A program made the translations under genes and the position numbers. Below the pieces are notes generated by a model. That model was given only the letters and a program-made list of their open reading frames with translations, did not search any database and was not told where the DNA came from. A stretch of DNA of 64,000 nt from Spirosoma aureum (GTDB lineage: Bacteria > Bacteroidota > Bacteroidia > Cytophagales > Spirosomataceae): NCBI RefSeq assembly GCF_011604685.1, contig NZ_CP050063.1:2502501-2566500 (forward strand), written 5' to 3'. Shown here one piece after another: positions 44,525-53,630 of the stretch. How positions within the stretch are numbered: position 1 is the stretch's first letter; every line of letters starts with the position of its first letter.

Positions 44525-46978
44525 ATGATCGTAAACTACCTGAAAATCACCCTGCGCAATCTGCGTAAAAATCGGGTGTTCTCGCTCATCAATAGTGCGG
44601 GCCTGGCTCTCGGCATTGCCGCTTTTGTGCTGATTCTGGAATACGTTGCCTACGAACGGAGCGTGAACAGCTTTCATGCGAATCTGCCCACACTGTACCG
44701 AATGCTGTCGCAAACCAAATCGGGCGATATCTGGGTCGATATGGCTCCGGCTGTGGCACCGTTGGCCAAACAACAGTTCCCTGAAGTGAAGAATTTTTGC
44801 CGGATAGCTGAAAACTCCGCCAATGGTATTGTTTCGGTTTTGAGCAATGATCAGGATAACCAGGACCCAAAATCATTTCGGGAGAGTAAGCTGGGCTATG
44901 CCGATGCCAGTTTTTTCACGCTCTTTACGTTTCCATTGGTGCAGGGAACAGCCGCATCAGCGATAAATCAGCCGAATACCGTTGCGCTTTCCCAGTCGCA
45001 GGCCCGGAAGTATTTTGGCAATGCAAAAGCATTAGGCCGCACCCTGACGCTCAACAATCAGTTTGGAAAAACATTATATACGGTTACGGCTGTGTATGCC
45101 GACATTCCCCAAAATTCCGATCTGGTTTTTGATGCCGTTTTTTCGCTGCAAACGCTGGCCAATCCGGCAAACCTGAATGGAAATACGTGGGCACGGCTCG
45201 ACGGTTTCGACGGTTCTTATCTGACCACGTTTCTGCAACTTCCGGCGGATGGCGATTACAAAGCTCTGGAGGCAAAATTTAACGCATACAAGAAAAAAAT
45301 AAAGCCCGAAGACGAAAGTGTATTTCTGTTGCAACCCGCCAAAAACATTCATCTGGCAGCTTCGCTCGATGATCCATATCGTACGAGTGGTAGCCTGGGA
45401 TTTGTGTATCTGCTGAGTGGCATTGCTAGCTTAATTCTGCTGATCGCCTGGTTCAACTATGTAAATCTGTCTACTGCCGGAGCGTTGAAGCGGGCAAAAG
45501 AAGTGGGCGTTCGGAAAGTGATTGGAGCTAGACAGGGTCAGCTGATCGGACAGTTTCTGGGTGAATCACTGCTTTTGAATATCGTTGGATTTGCACTGGG
45601 AATTGGCCTCGTCACCTCATTGCAAGGAGTCTTCAACGATTTTGTGAAGAAAGATTTATCAATGACTATGCTGAGTAACAGTGGCTTCTGGCTGGTTGGG
45701 TTGGGGTTACTGGTGGTGGGTGCACTGGCGTCGGGTGGGTACGTGGCCTTTGCCCTCACATCGTTTCGGCCGGTGCAGACCCTAAAAGGTGCTTATCAGA
45801 CTGGCAAGGGGAACTGGCTACGCAAAACGCTGGTGATCGCTCAGTTCAGCGCGTCGGTAGCGTTGGTAATCGCAACGATGGTGTTATATCGGCAGTTGCA
45901 ATATATGCAGGATAAAGATCTGGGGGTTAAATTATCTCAGCGTGTGGTTATTCAGGGGCCACAGGTCAAGATAAATGATTCGTTTTCGTCGGGGACAACA
46001 CGTCTGGAAAATGAATTAAGTCAGTTACCGTACGTAAAAAACTTTTGCCAGACAGGCATTGTGCCCGGTAACTTCTACAACTTCACAGCTGGCGGTATCA
46101 CCAAGCAAAACGCACGACCCGGCGATGATAAGAAAAGCTATTCAATGGGAATTATTGATGACCGTTACCTGCCAACGTATGAAATCGGGCTGGCCGCCGG
46201 GCGGAACTTCACCCAGCGCGAAGCCGAATTAGGCTGGGAAAAGAGTGCTAAACTGCTGGTCAATGAAACAGCTGTTCGCCAGTTAGGCTTTACATCGGCT
46301 CAACAGGCAGTGGGTAAATTGATCAACTGGGGGCAACCCTACGAAATTGTGGGCGTCGTCCGCGATTACCATCATCAGGGTTTACAACAGGCTATTGAGC
46401 CGGTTATTTTTATGCCCCGCCGTTCGGTAAGTGACCTGACTATTCAACTAGCTACCGATCCCGTCCAGGGTGGTCGATTGACGGAGAAAATAGCGGAGTT
46501 GGAGCGGATTTATAAAGCCAGCTATCCGGGCAATCCATTCGAGTATTACTTCGTGGATGAACATTATAACGAACAATACCAGAGTGAGCTGCAGTACGGC
46601 CAGGTTTTCACGATAGCCTCAGCCCTAGCCATCTTTATTGCCTGTCTGGGTTTGTTCGGTCTGGCTGCCTATACCACTGAACAACGCACAAAGGAGATTG
46701 GGGTGCGCAAAGTGCTGGGTGCATCGGTGAGCAGTATTGTTACACTACTCTCCAAAGACTTTCTGAAACTAGTCTTTATCGCCATTGTTATTGCAGCGCC
46801 CCTGGCCTGGTGGGGTATGAATAACTGGTTGCAGAACTTTGCGTACAAGGTTGATCTGGAGTGGTGGGTATTTGCCCTGGCCGGTTTGCTGGCTGCCGGC
46901 ATTGCCGTTCTGACGGTGAGTTTCCAGAGCGTCAAAGCGGCCCTGATGAATCCGGTGAAGAGTTTGCGATCGGAGTAA
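44525..46978 (+). CDS. P16: ABC permease without prefix
   Basis: An 817-residue permease with its own sigma-54-like promoter. The start is MIVNYLKITLRNLRKNRVFS, and TM1 (AGLALGIAAFVLILEYVAYERSV) is atypical in having Glu-Tyr near its end. TM2 leads to AWFNYVNLSTAGALKRAKEVGVRKVIGA (near 305-333); the second motif TKEIGVRKVLGAS is near 722. TM5 is followed by DKDLGVKLSQRVVIQGPQ, replacing the usual NKxLGYxxxxVL. A terminator is not evident; P17 has its own promoter 139 bp downstream. Confidence 0.95.
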   Translation: MIVNYLKITLRNLRKNRVFSLINSAGLALGIAAFVLILEYVAYERSVNSFHANLPTLYRMLSQTKSGDIWVDMAPAVAPLAKQQFPEVKNFCRIAENSANGIVSVLSNDQDNQDPKSFRESKLGYADASFFTLFTFPLVQGTAASAINQPNTVALSQSQARKYFGNAKALGRTLTLNNQFGKTLYTVTAVYADIPQNSDLVFDAVFSLQTLANPANLNGNTWARLDGFDGSYLTTFLQLPADGDYKALEAKFNAYKKKIKPEDESVFLLQPAKNIHLAASLDDPYRTSGSLGFVYLLSGIASLILLIAWFNYVNLSTAGALKRAKEVGVRKVIGARQGQLIGQFLGESLLLNIVGFALGIGLVTSLQGVFNDFVKKDLSMTMLSNSGFWLVGLGLLVVGALASGGYVAFALTSFRPVQTLKGAYQTGKGNWLRKTLVIAQFSASVALVIATMVLYRQLQYMQDKDLGVKLSQRVVIQGPQVKINDSFSSGTTRLENELSQLPYVKNFCQTGIVPGNFYNFTAGGITKQNARPGDDKKSYSMGIIDDRYLPTYEIGLAAGRNFTQREAELGWEKSAKLLVNETAVRQLGFTSAQQAVGKLINWGQPYEIVGVVRDYHHQGLQQAIEPVIFMPRRSVSDLTIQLATDPVQGGRLTEKIAELERIYKASYPGNPFEYYFVDEHYNEQYQSELQYGQVFTIASALAIFIACLGLFGLAAYTTEQRTKEIGVRKVLGASVSSIVTLLSKDFLKLVFIAIVIAAPLAWWGMNNWLQNFAYKVDLEWWVFALAGLLAAGIAVLTVSFQSVKAALMNPVKSLRSE

Positions 46979-47024
46979 GATAAGGATCAACCCATCGCTT
47001 TTCGATCCGATCTGTCGAGAAACC

Positions 47025-47063
47025 TGTCCGCAAATGGCCAGAGAAACCGTCCGTTTGCGGACA
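47025..47063 (+). promoter_or_regulatory. Tandem TGTCC-N6-GGACA operator (site D)
   Basis: TGTCC-GCAAAT-GGCCA (47025) and CGTCC-GTTTGC-GGACA (47048) lie 23 bp apart, almost the same as site C. The centre of the second dyad is 62.5 bp from the GG of the promoter at 47117. Confidence 0.7.
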
Positions 47064-47116
47064 ATAGAGTAAAGGTTGTTAAGGTAATATGCTGATAATT
47101 AGGCTTGTTGTGATTG

Positions 47117-47132
47117 TGGTACGGCGTTTGGA
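47117..47132 (+). promoter_or_regulatory. Putative sigma-54 promoter of P17
   Basis: TGGTA-CGGCGT-TTGGA fits the -24/-12 spacing with one change in each half. The P17 ATG follows about 40 bp downstream. Confidence 0.55.
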
Positions 47133-47172
47133 ATAGTCCCTATATCGAGTTATACCTAAGCTACTTGCAACT

Positions 47173-49557
47173 ATGCTACGTAATTACATCAAAATAACCG
47201 TTCGCACGCTCTGGAAAAACAAGCTGTTCAGTGGTCTCAATATAGTTGGCCTCGGAATCGGCATGGCCGCCGTATGGTTGATGGCGCTGTATGTAATCGA
47301 TGAATTGAGCTACGACCGGTTTCATACCAAAGCCGACCGCATCGTTCGGGTGGTTCATTATGCGCAGTGGCCAGGTGGTAATCTAAAACTGGCACCCACA
47401 TCGGCCCCCTACGCGTCAGCCCTGCAAAATGATTATCCGGAAATTGAAAAAACGGTTCGTATCAACCCCGAAGGAGGAGGAACGATTACGTTCAGGGACA
47501 AAAAAATGGAGGTAGGCGATATCTTTTTTGCCGATAAAACAATCTTCGATGTCTTCACTTTTCCGTTACTCTATGGCGATCCGAAGTCGGCGCTGAGTAA
47601 ACCCCAAAGCATTGTACTGACAAAGAGCGTTGCCGAAAATTTGTTTGGTGATTCCCGCAAAGCGATTGGTCAGACCATTGAGTTTGGTAATCATTTCCCG
47701 AATACCATTACGGGCGTAATGGACGATGTTCCGTCTAATTCGCACCTGCAATTCAGGGCATTGCGGTCCTTGCCGACGAATTACACAAACGGCTGGGAAA
47801 ATTTTGAATTGTACACCTATCTGCTGCTGACAGAAGGGAGCAGCCATAAGGCGCTGGAGGCTAAGCTGCCGGGTTTTTATCAGAAATACATAAAAAAAGA
47901 AATGGGGGAGCTTGACTATCGTATGGAGCTTCAGCCACTGACTTCGATCCATCTACGCTCGCATCTCGATTATGAAATCGGCCCCAATGGTAATGTGGCA
48001 ACCGTCTCAATTTTCGGAATAGTGGCCGCCCTGATTTTATTGATTGCCTGCATCAATTACGTGAATTTATATACGGCCCGCTCGCTCAAGCGTACTCGTG
48101 AAGTAGGTGTCCGGAAAGCAATCGGTTCATACCGATTACAGCTCATCGGGCAGTTCCTGACGGAGTCCATGCTGATGACGTTCATGGCTGCCCTGGTCGG
48201 TTTTAGTCTGGTGATTATGGCACTGCCTTATTTTAACCAGATGGCCGACAAAACGCTGTCGATTGGAGGAATAGGGGAGAGGCTGTTTATTGTTGCCTTA
48301 TTTTCAATACTTGTTGGGGTGTTAAGCGGTCTGTATCCCGCATTGTTACTCGCCAACTTTCGGCCGGTAGCCGCCCTGAAAGGTATAGTCGGAAATCAAC
48401 TGGGAAGCATCACCTTCAAACAGTCGCTGGTGGTCTTTCAGTTTGTAGCAACGGTGGTATTGATTGCCTGCTCGGGTGTGGTTTATCGCCAAATGGAATT
48501 CGTTCTGCATAAGAATCTGGGATTCAACAAAGAGCAGGTACTTACTTTTCATATAGATAATGAGGAAGTTCGTCAAAGAGTCGATGCGCTGAAAGAACGG
48601 TTAACGCAAAGTCCATTGATTGAAAGTGTAGCGGCCGCCAGCAATCCATTGGGCAATAACAGCATTGGCGGAGCCGGTATGTTCTTCGAGCAGAACGGCG
48701 CAATGCCATCCGGTACGCAAATTGTTCAGAAGTTTTCGGTGGATTCAGACTACCTGAAAACGCTGCAAATCAAACTTCTGAGCGGTCGTAGCTTCTCAGA
48801 ATCGTTTAAGAGCGATTTGGGAGGTGCCATGCTGATCAACGAAACCCTGATGAAGCAACTGGGCTGGAAAGAGCCAATAGGCAAACGGGTGAAATATTAC
48901 ATTGATAACGAGAAACACACGGCCGAAGCTCGGGTCGTGGGTGTTGTAAAGGATTTTCATACCTACTCGTTGCAGCACAAGATCGAACCGTTGGTATTAC
49001 AGATGCCTCAACCCGCCGATAAGGACAATGTGTTCGTTCGGATTCAGCCCGCCAAAACGAAGGAAGCGCTAGCCTACATCCAGTCTGTTTATCGAACGTT
49101 TGATCCGACGGCAACACTGGATTTTCATTTTCTCGACGAAAACTTCTCTAAACAGTATAAAGCGGAGCAGAAGCAGGGTGCAGTCTTATTATCCTTTACA
49201 ATTCTGGCCGTTTTAATCGCCTGTCTGGGCCTATTTGGCCTGGCCGCTTTTGCTGCTGAACAGCGAAACAAGGAAATTGGCGTTCGTAAAGTACTAGGAG
49301 CATCGGTGAGTAGCATCGTCATTCTGCTCTCCCGCGATTTTCTGAAACTGGTCCTGATTTCCATCGTGGTCGCTACGCCCCTGGCCTGGTATGCCATGAG
49401 TCGATGGCTTCAGGATTTTGCCTACCGTATTACGATCGAGTGGTGGGTATTTGCATCAGCGGGTTTACTGGCTATAATCATCGCTCTGGCAACGGTGAGT
49501 TTTCAGTCCATCAAAGCTGCGTTGATGAATCCGGTGAAGAGTTTGAGGGCCGAGTAA
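47173..49557 (+). CDS. P17: ABC permease without prefix
   Basis: A 794-residue permease. TM1 (IVGLGIGMAAVWLMALYVIDEL) and the segment NYVNLYTARSLKRTREVGVRKAIGS (near 290-316) set it apart from its neighbours. The second motif has Asn for Thr (RNKEIGVRKVLGAS near 698), and the C-terminus is NPVKSLRAE. Ectodomain 2 contains a Gly-rich GNNSIGGAGMFFEQNG stretch near 494. Its stop lies 21 bp from the end of the opposite-strand Uma2-like gene. Confidence 0.95.
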   Translation: MLRNYIKITVRTLWKNKLFSGLNIVGLGIGMAAVWLMALYVIDELSYDRFHTKADRIVRVVHYAQWPGGNLKLAPTSAPYASALQNDYPEIEKTVRINPEGGGTITFRDKKMEVGDIFFADKTIFDVFTFPLLYGDPKSALSKPQSIVLTKSVAENLFGDSRKAIGQTIEFGNHFPNTITGVMDDVPSNSHLQFRALRSLPTNYTNGWENFELYTYLLLTEGSSHKALEAKLPGFYQKYIKKEMGELDYRMELQPLTSIHLRSHLDYEIGPNGNVATVSIFGIVAALILLIACINYVNLYTARSLKRTREVGVRKAIGSYRLQLIGQFLTESMLMTFMAALVGFSLVIMALPYFNQMADKTLSIGGIGERLFIVALFSILVGVLSGLYPALLLANFRPVAALKGIVGNQLGSITFKQSLVVFQFVATVVLIACSGVVYRQMEFVLHKNLGFNKEQVLTFHIDNEEVRQRVDALKERLTQSPLIESVAAASNPLGNNSIGGAGMFFEQNGAMPSGTQIVQKFSVDSDYLKTLQIKLLSGRSFSESFKSDLGGAMLINETLMKQLGWKEPIGKRVKYYIDNEKHTAEARVVGVVKDFHTYSLQHKIEPLVLQMPQPADKDNVFVRIQPAKTKEALAYIQSVYRTFDPTATLDFHFLDENFSKQYKAEQKQGAVLLSFTILAVLIACLGLFGLAAFAAEQRNKEIGVRKVLGASVSSIVILLSRDFLKLVLISIVVATPLAWYAMSRWLQDFAYRITIEWWVFASAGLLAIIIALATVSFQSIKAALMNPVKSLRAE

Positions 49558-49578
49558 AGTCGGGCGAACAGCTCTTTA

Positions 49579-50028
49579 TTATAAGGCAAACTGTCCCAGA
49601 TCAAGATGGAGCACTTCGGAAAAGGATGAACGAGTAGCTACGCCACCATCGCCCTTTCGGTAACGGGACCATTGATGGGTTTTATAATTGTAGACAAACC
49701 CTTCCTGAATCCCATAATCGTGGTCTTCGATCAGCCGGACTACTTTCAGCAGGTCGTTTCGTTCACCGTTGGTCTGACAGACCTCAATAATAAGGCGGGT
49801 TTGTTCGGCCGTGTGGTCGAACAGGAGCACATCAGGAACCGGATTGCCATATCCCTCAGCCAGCATGGTTTCGGCCAGCGGCTCATACGGAATGCTTTGG
49901 TCCTTGTAATACAAAATGCCCAGTTCGACATGGAGCCTTGAAATAACCTGCTGATGCTTTAAAGGCGCATTTACGCCCATGTCATCGTCATGAACGAACG
50001 TTGGCGATAAAGGATTTGGTGGGTACAT
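49579..50028 (-). CDS. Uma2-like putative PD-(D/E)xK nuclease-fold protein
   Basis: A 149-residue protein on the strand opposite to the whole permease array. NPVPDVLLFDHT near 62 followed by RLIIEVCQTNGERNDLLKVVRLIEDHDYGIQEGFVYNYKTHQWSRY near 77-122 follows the layout of Uma2/DUF820 proteins: PDV, then hydrophobic-EV, then D-x-x-K, then a GxxEyW-like segment. Candidate metal-binding residues are Asp near 66 and Glu near 81. Uma2 proteins are common in Bacteroidota and cyanobacteria; biological role is mostly unknown and some may be mobile-element associated. It separates P17 from P18, so P18 cannot share the P17 transcript without reading through antisense to it. Confidence 0.6.
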   Translation of the reverse strand: MYPPNPLSPTFVHDDDMGVNAPLKHQQVISRLHVELGILYYKDQSIPYEPLAETMLAEGYGNPVPDVLLFDHTAEQTRLIIEVCQTNGERNDLLKVVRLIEDHDYGIQEGFVYNYKTHQWSRYRKGDGGVATRSSFSEVLHLDLGQFAL

Positions 50029-50076
50029 TAGCTGACCGGGTTAAGTTGGTAACTATCTCAAAGATACACTAAAAAT

Positions 50077-52452
50077 ATGCTACGCAATTTCCTGAAAACG
50101 GCACTTCGAAACCTCTGGAAACATAAGCTGTTTTCGTTTATAAACATCTTTGGGCTGGCATCGGGGATGTTGGTTTGTTTGCTGGCAATGATCGATATCA
50201 AAGGTGCTTTTGAGTACGATTCATTCCACCCGCACCCGGATCGGACGTATCGCATCCTAACCGACGTAACCGCCCGTAATAACGATGAACAGGGATTTGC
50301 CACATCGCCTATGCCATTGGCTCAGGCATTAAAACAGGACTACCCTTTCGTAGAAGAAGCAACCCGGGTAATTCGAAATAATGGCGATTTTACGGCCAAT
50401 CGTAAACAATTGCCGGTGATATACAGCGCCGTTGATCCGGGCTTCTTTAAAATTTTCGGTTTTCGGCTGGCCAAAGGTCAGGCCACCATTGCACCACAAA
50501 CCGTTGTGCTGACGCAAAAGACCGCAAAACGGTTTTTTGGCACGGCAAATCCTATCGGTAAAACCATGGAGCATCCGGAACTGGGTGCACTGACTATTAC
50601 GGGCGTTTTTGCCGAACCAGTTGCCAAATCGCATCTCAACTTCGACGCGTTGGTATCCATGGCGACTTTTTCCAGTCCTAACTGGAAACGATCGTCGACC
50701 GACTGGAAGACGTATTCGCGGGGTTATACCTACGTTTTGCTAAAAGCCAATACGCCGGTAGAGACACTGGATGGCGTCTTGCCAAAACTGGCTGGCCGGG
50801 TCACCAAAGATGTACGATTCACTACCGAGAAAGGCTATACGTTTCGTAGTCAGTCGCTGGCAGCGCTTTCGCCTTCACGCGAAGAGTTGATGTACTCGAC
50901 CTATGAACCAACGGCCGGAAAGCTGGAAACGGAGCTGGGGGTGGGCCTGCTTACACTACTGTTAGCTGCTTTTAACTACATCAACCTGACACTGGCCCGT
51001 TCGTTGAGCCGCGCCCGCGAAGTTGGCATCCGGAAAGTGGCAGGAGCGTTGCGCTGGCAGTTGATGGGGCAGTTCATGGCCGAATCAGCCGTATTGTCGC
51101 TATTGGGACTTGGTCTGGCCTACGGAATGCTTCAGTTGGTAAAACCGATGCCATTTGTGCAGCAATGGCTCATTGGCGGAGTGCAGTGGGAGGGCGACAC
51201 GCGAATGTGGCTGATCTTCATCACATTCAGCGTTGCGACTGGTTTGCTGGCTGGCCTGCTGCCTGCAAGGGTTCTGTCGGGATTTCAACCGGCGCAGGTA
51301 CTGCGAAGCCAGACCGGTTTGCGCGTATTTCGGGGTATTACCCTTCGTAAGTCGTTGATAGTCGCACAGTTTTCTATTTCCCTATTTGCCATGATCGCGT
51401 TGCTGGCCCTGGCGCGGCAACAACATTTCATGGGCACTGCCGATTATGGATTTCAGCGTAAAGATGTATTTGTTGTGCCACTCAATGGCTTCCCGGCGGG
51501 GCATTTATCCGCCGAGATTAATCGGTTGGCAGGGGTAGAGCGGGTAGCCGCAACGTCTACCCTGTTTGGCGATCATGGCGGTGGCTGGCAGGTTGTTCGA
51601 CGCCAACAGGCAAAGAGCGATTCGGCCCAAGCTCATGTCCTGGCTGCCGATGCGAATCTGGTTCCCGTTACGGGACTGAAACTGCTGGCAGGTAAGAATT
51701 TGCCCACGTCGGTAGCTGACTCGTCGTCCCGATTCGTACTGATCAATGAAGAGGCTGTGCGGTCATTCAGATTGGGCGAAGCAGGAGCGGCCGTTGGGCA
51801 GACGCTTTGGTTGAATGATAGCACAGAAGTGCGGATTGCCGGGGTTCTGAAAGACTTTCAGTTTACAACAATGGCAATGAAAATCAGCCCGCTTGTCCTT
51901 CGTTATCAACCGCAGCAGTTTCGGTACCTCAATGTAAAAGTTGCGGGTGGAAATCACGAAGCTATTCACGATGACATTGCCCGTATCTGGAAGCGCCTGA
52001 ATCCGTATGAACCGTTTGCGGGTGTATGGTACGATGACTTCCTGAGTAATCGGAATAATATTTCTGACGACGTAAGTTTCATGGCGTTACTAATTGGATT
52101 GGCCGTGGCGATTGCCTGTCTGGGTTTGCTGGGAATGGTTACCTACACAACCGAGTTGCGCACGAAAGAGGTTGGCGTACGGAAAGTTATGGGGGCACGA
52201 GTTGATCAGGTCGTCTGGCTTTTGTCGTGGGATTTTCTGAAATTACTGCTGATTGCGGGGGCGATTGCATTACCCCTTGGTTATCTGGCTGCGAGCTTTT
52301 TCCTGATGACCTTTGCCTATCATGTCTCGATAGGAGTCGGAACGCTCGGCTTGTGTTTTGGAACGATGCTGATTTTAGGCGCTTTAACCATTGGCTGGCG
52401 TACATACCGGACGGCTTTGGCGAATCCGGCAACTAGTTTGCGGACTGAATAG
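50077..52452 (+). CDS. P18: most diverged ABC permease of the array
   Basis: A 791-residue permease, the shortest and most distant copy. The first motif is SRAREVGIRKVAGALR near 310, the second TKEVGVRKVMGAR near 696, lacking the GAS of all other copies. The last helices (IAGAIALPLGYLAASFFLMTF and LCFGTMLILGALTIGW) do not resemble the standard module, yet the end RTALANPATSLRTE still fits the common C-terminal pattern. It begins 48 bp downstream of the divergent Uma2-like gene; no sigma-54-like promoter is visible there. The OmpA gene follows 26 bp after its stop. Confidence 0.93.
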   Translation: MLRNFLKTALRNLWKHKLFSFINIFGLASGMLVCLLAMIDIKGAFEYDSFHPHPDRTYRILTDVTARNNDEQGFATSPMPLAQALKQDYPFVEEATRVIRNNGDFTANRKQLPVIYSAVDPGFFKIFGFRLAKGQATIAPQTVVLTQKTAKRFFGTANPIGKTMEHPELGALTITGVFAEPVAKSHLNFDALVSMATFSSPNWKRSSTDWKTYSRGYTYVLLKANTPVETLDGVLPKLAGRVTKDVRFTTEKGYTFRSQSLAALSPSREELMYSTYEPTAGKLETELGVGLLTLLLAAFNYINLTLARSLSRAREVGIRKVAGALRWQLMGQFMAESAVLSLLGLGLAYGMLQLVKPMPFVQQWLIGGVQWEGDTRMWLIFITFSVATGLLAGLLPARVLSGFQPAQVLRSQTGLRVFRGITLRKSLIVAQFSISLFAMIALLALARQQHFMGTADYGFQRKDVFVVPLNGFPAGHLSAEINRLAGVERVAATSTLFGDHGGGWQVVRRQQAKSDSAQAHVLAADANLVPVTGLKLLAGKNLPTSVADSSSRFVLINEEAVRSFRLGEAGAAVGQTLWLNDSTEVRIAGVLKDFQFTTMAMKISPLVLRYQPQQFRYLNVKVAGGNHEAIHDDIARIWKRLNPYEPFAGVWYDDFLSNRNNISDDVSFMALLIGLAVAIACLGLLGMVTYTTELRTKEVGVRKVMGARVDQVVWLLSWDFLKLLLIAGAIALPLGYLAASFFLMTFAYHVSIGVGTLGLCFGTMLILGALTIGWRTYRTALANPATSLRTE

Positions 52453-52478
52453 GATGGAGGAGGTTGGGCAATTTGCCA

Positions 52479-53567
52479 ATGAAATACACAACCGTACTTT
52501 TCGGAATTCTGCTCTGGTTTGCAACTGAGCAGATACAAGCCCAGCCGGGCCTGAGGGGTGAGTATTATAACGGCACCAACTTCGACCGGAAAGTCGGAAC
52601 ACGGATAGATCCAGCCATTCGGTTCAATTGGCGAGATCGTACTCCGGCAAGGGGCGTCGACAAATCCTATTATTCCATTCGCTGGACGGGCAAACTGCTG
52701 GCTCCGACCACCGGACAATACGGATTTTATGCGAAAGTAGATGATGGCATTCGGGTTTGGGTAGGCAATAAGAAAGTAATCGATTCCTGGCAACTAAATG
52801 ACTCCAAAAGCTTTACAGGTACCGTAATTCTACAGGCTGGTCAATACTATGATTTGCGAGTCGATTATTTTAATGCCATGCTTGAGGGTGAAATTGAGCT
52901 TTACTGGCAAAAGCCCGACGCAAAAAAACTAGTTTCGGACCGATTCAATACCCCCAGCGAGCCGATAACAGCAGAATATTTCTTTCAAAAAAAGCCAGTA
53001 GCCATTGCCGCGCCCAAGCCGGTTCCGGTGTCGCCTAAAGCATCGCCGGTTCAGACTCCGAAACAAACAGTTACCACGCCTGGCAGAATTGCCAAATTGG
53101 CTCCCAGGCCAGTTCGTCCGTCGGTTGTAAAGCCAGGAGCGGGACCTAAGCCCGTATCAACTACTAAAGCGTCAACGAACTCACCAGCACCCGAGCGGTC
53201 AGTTGAGCCAGAATTGAAACTGACAATTGGTGAAACAGTCGTGTTGCGTACAGTTCAGTTTGAGCAGAGCAGTTATACCTTATTACCTGAATCGACAGCC
53301 GAGTTGAATCGATTGGTGCAGGCTCTGAAAACAAATCCGAACTGGATGATTGACATAGAAGGGCATACCGACAATGTCGGTGATCCCCGTTTGAATCTGG
53401 CACTTTCTGAAAACCGCGCTAAAGTTGTTGCCAGCTATCTGAGTCGGCGGGGCATACATGACAATCGTATTGAGACAAAAGGCTATGGTGGAACACAACC
53501 CATTGCTGACAACACGACCGAAACAGAGCGGGTCAAGAATCGACGTGTAGCCATCAAAATCCACTAA
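52479..53567 (+). CDS. PA14-OmpA envelope protein
   Basis: A 362-residue protein from the ATG at 52479 (a TTG at 52464 would add five residues without signal-peptide benefit). The signal peptide ends QIQAQ near residue 22. Residues 25-150 are a PA14 carbohydrate-binding beta-barrel (LRGEYYNGTNF, YYSIRWTGKLLAPTTGQYGFYAKVDDGIRVWV, YDLRVDYF). A Pro/Lys/Thr-rich linker (about 175-245) follows. Residues 250-362 are an OmpA domain that binds peptidoglycan (VQFEQSSYTLL, then IEGHTDNVGDPRLNLALSENRA). It probably links the outer membrane to the wall and binds a surface sugar. It is the last gene before a strong bidirectional terminator. Confidence 0.9.
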   Translation: MKYTTVLFGILLWFATEQIQAQPGLRGEYYNGTNFDRKVGTRIDPAIRFNWRDRTPARGVDKSYYSIRWTGKLLAPTTGQYGFYAKVDDGIRVWVGNKKVIDSWQLNDSKSFTGTVILQAGQYYDLRVDYFNAMLEGEIELYWQKPDAKKLVSDRFNTPSEPITAEYFFQKKPVAIAAPKPVPVSPKASPVQTPKQTVTTPGRIAKLAPRPVRPSVVKPGAGPKPVSTTKASTNSPAPERSVEPELKLTIGETVVLRTVQFEQSSYTLLPESTAELNRLVQALKTNPNWMIDIEGHTDNVGDPRLNLALSENRAKVVASYLSRRGIHDNRIETKGYGGTQPIADNTTETERVKNRRVAIKIH

Positions 53568-53574
53568 AAATGGC

Positions 53575-53616
53575 AATGCCGTGGAGCCAGTTATTCTCAA
53601 CTGACTCCACGGCATT
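53575..53616. terminator. Bidirectional terminator between OmpA and SusD genes
   Basis: An 18-bp stem with one mismatch (AATGCCGTGGAG... with its complement), loop ATTCTC, lies in the 63-bp gap between convergent genes. It can serve both strands, although T tracts are weak on the plus strand. Confidence 0.75.
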
Positions 53617-53630
53617 ACTACACTCGTAGG

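Noticed and set aside
50047..50060. TGGTA with an N6 gap before P18 as a sixth sigma-54-like promoter
   Set aside because: The second half reads TCA rather than TTG and no TGTCC dyad lies upstream.
1..52452. Permease array as an assembly artefact or phage/IS amplification
   Set aside because: Copies are diverged along their whole length, intact, and separated by different small genes; no transposase, direct repeats or integrase were seen.
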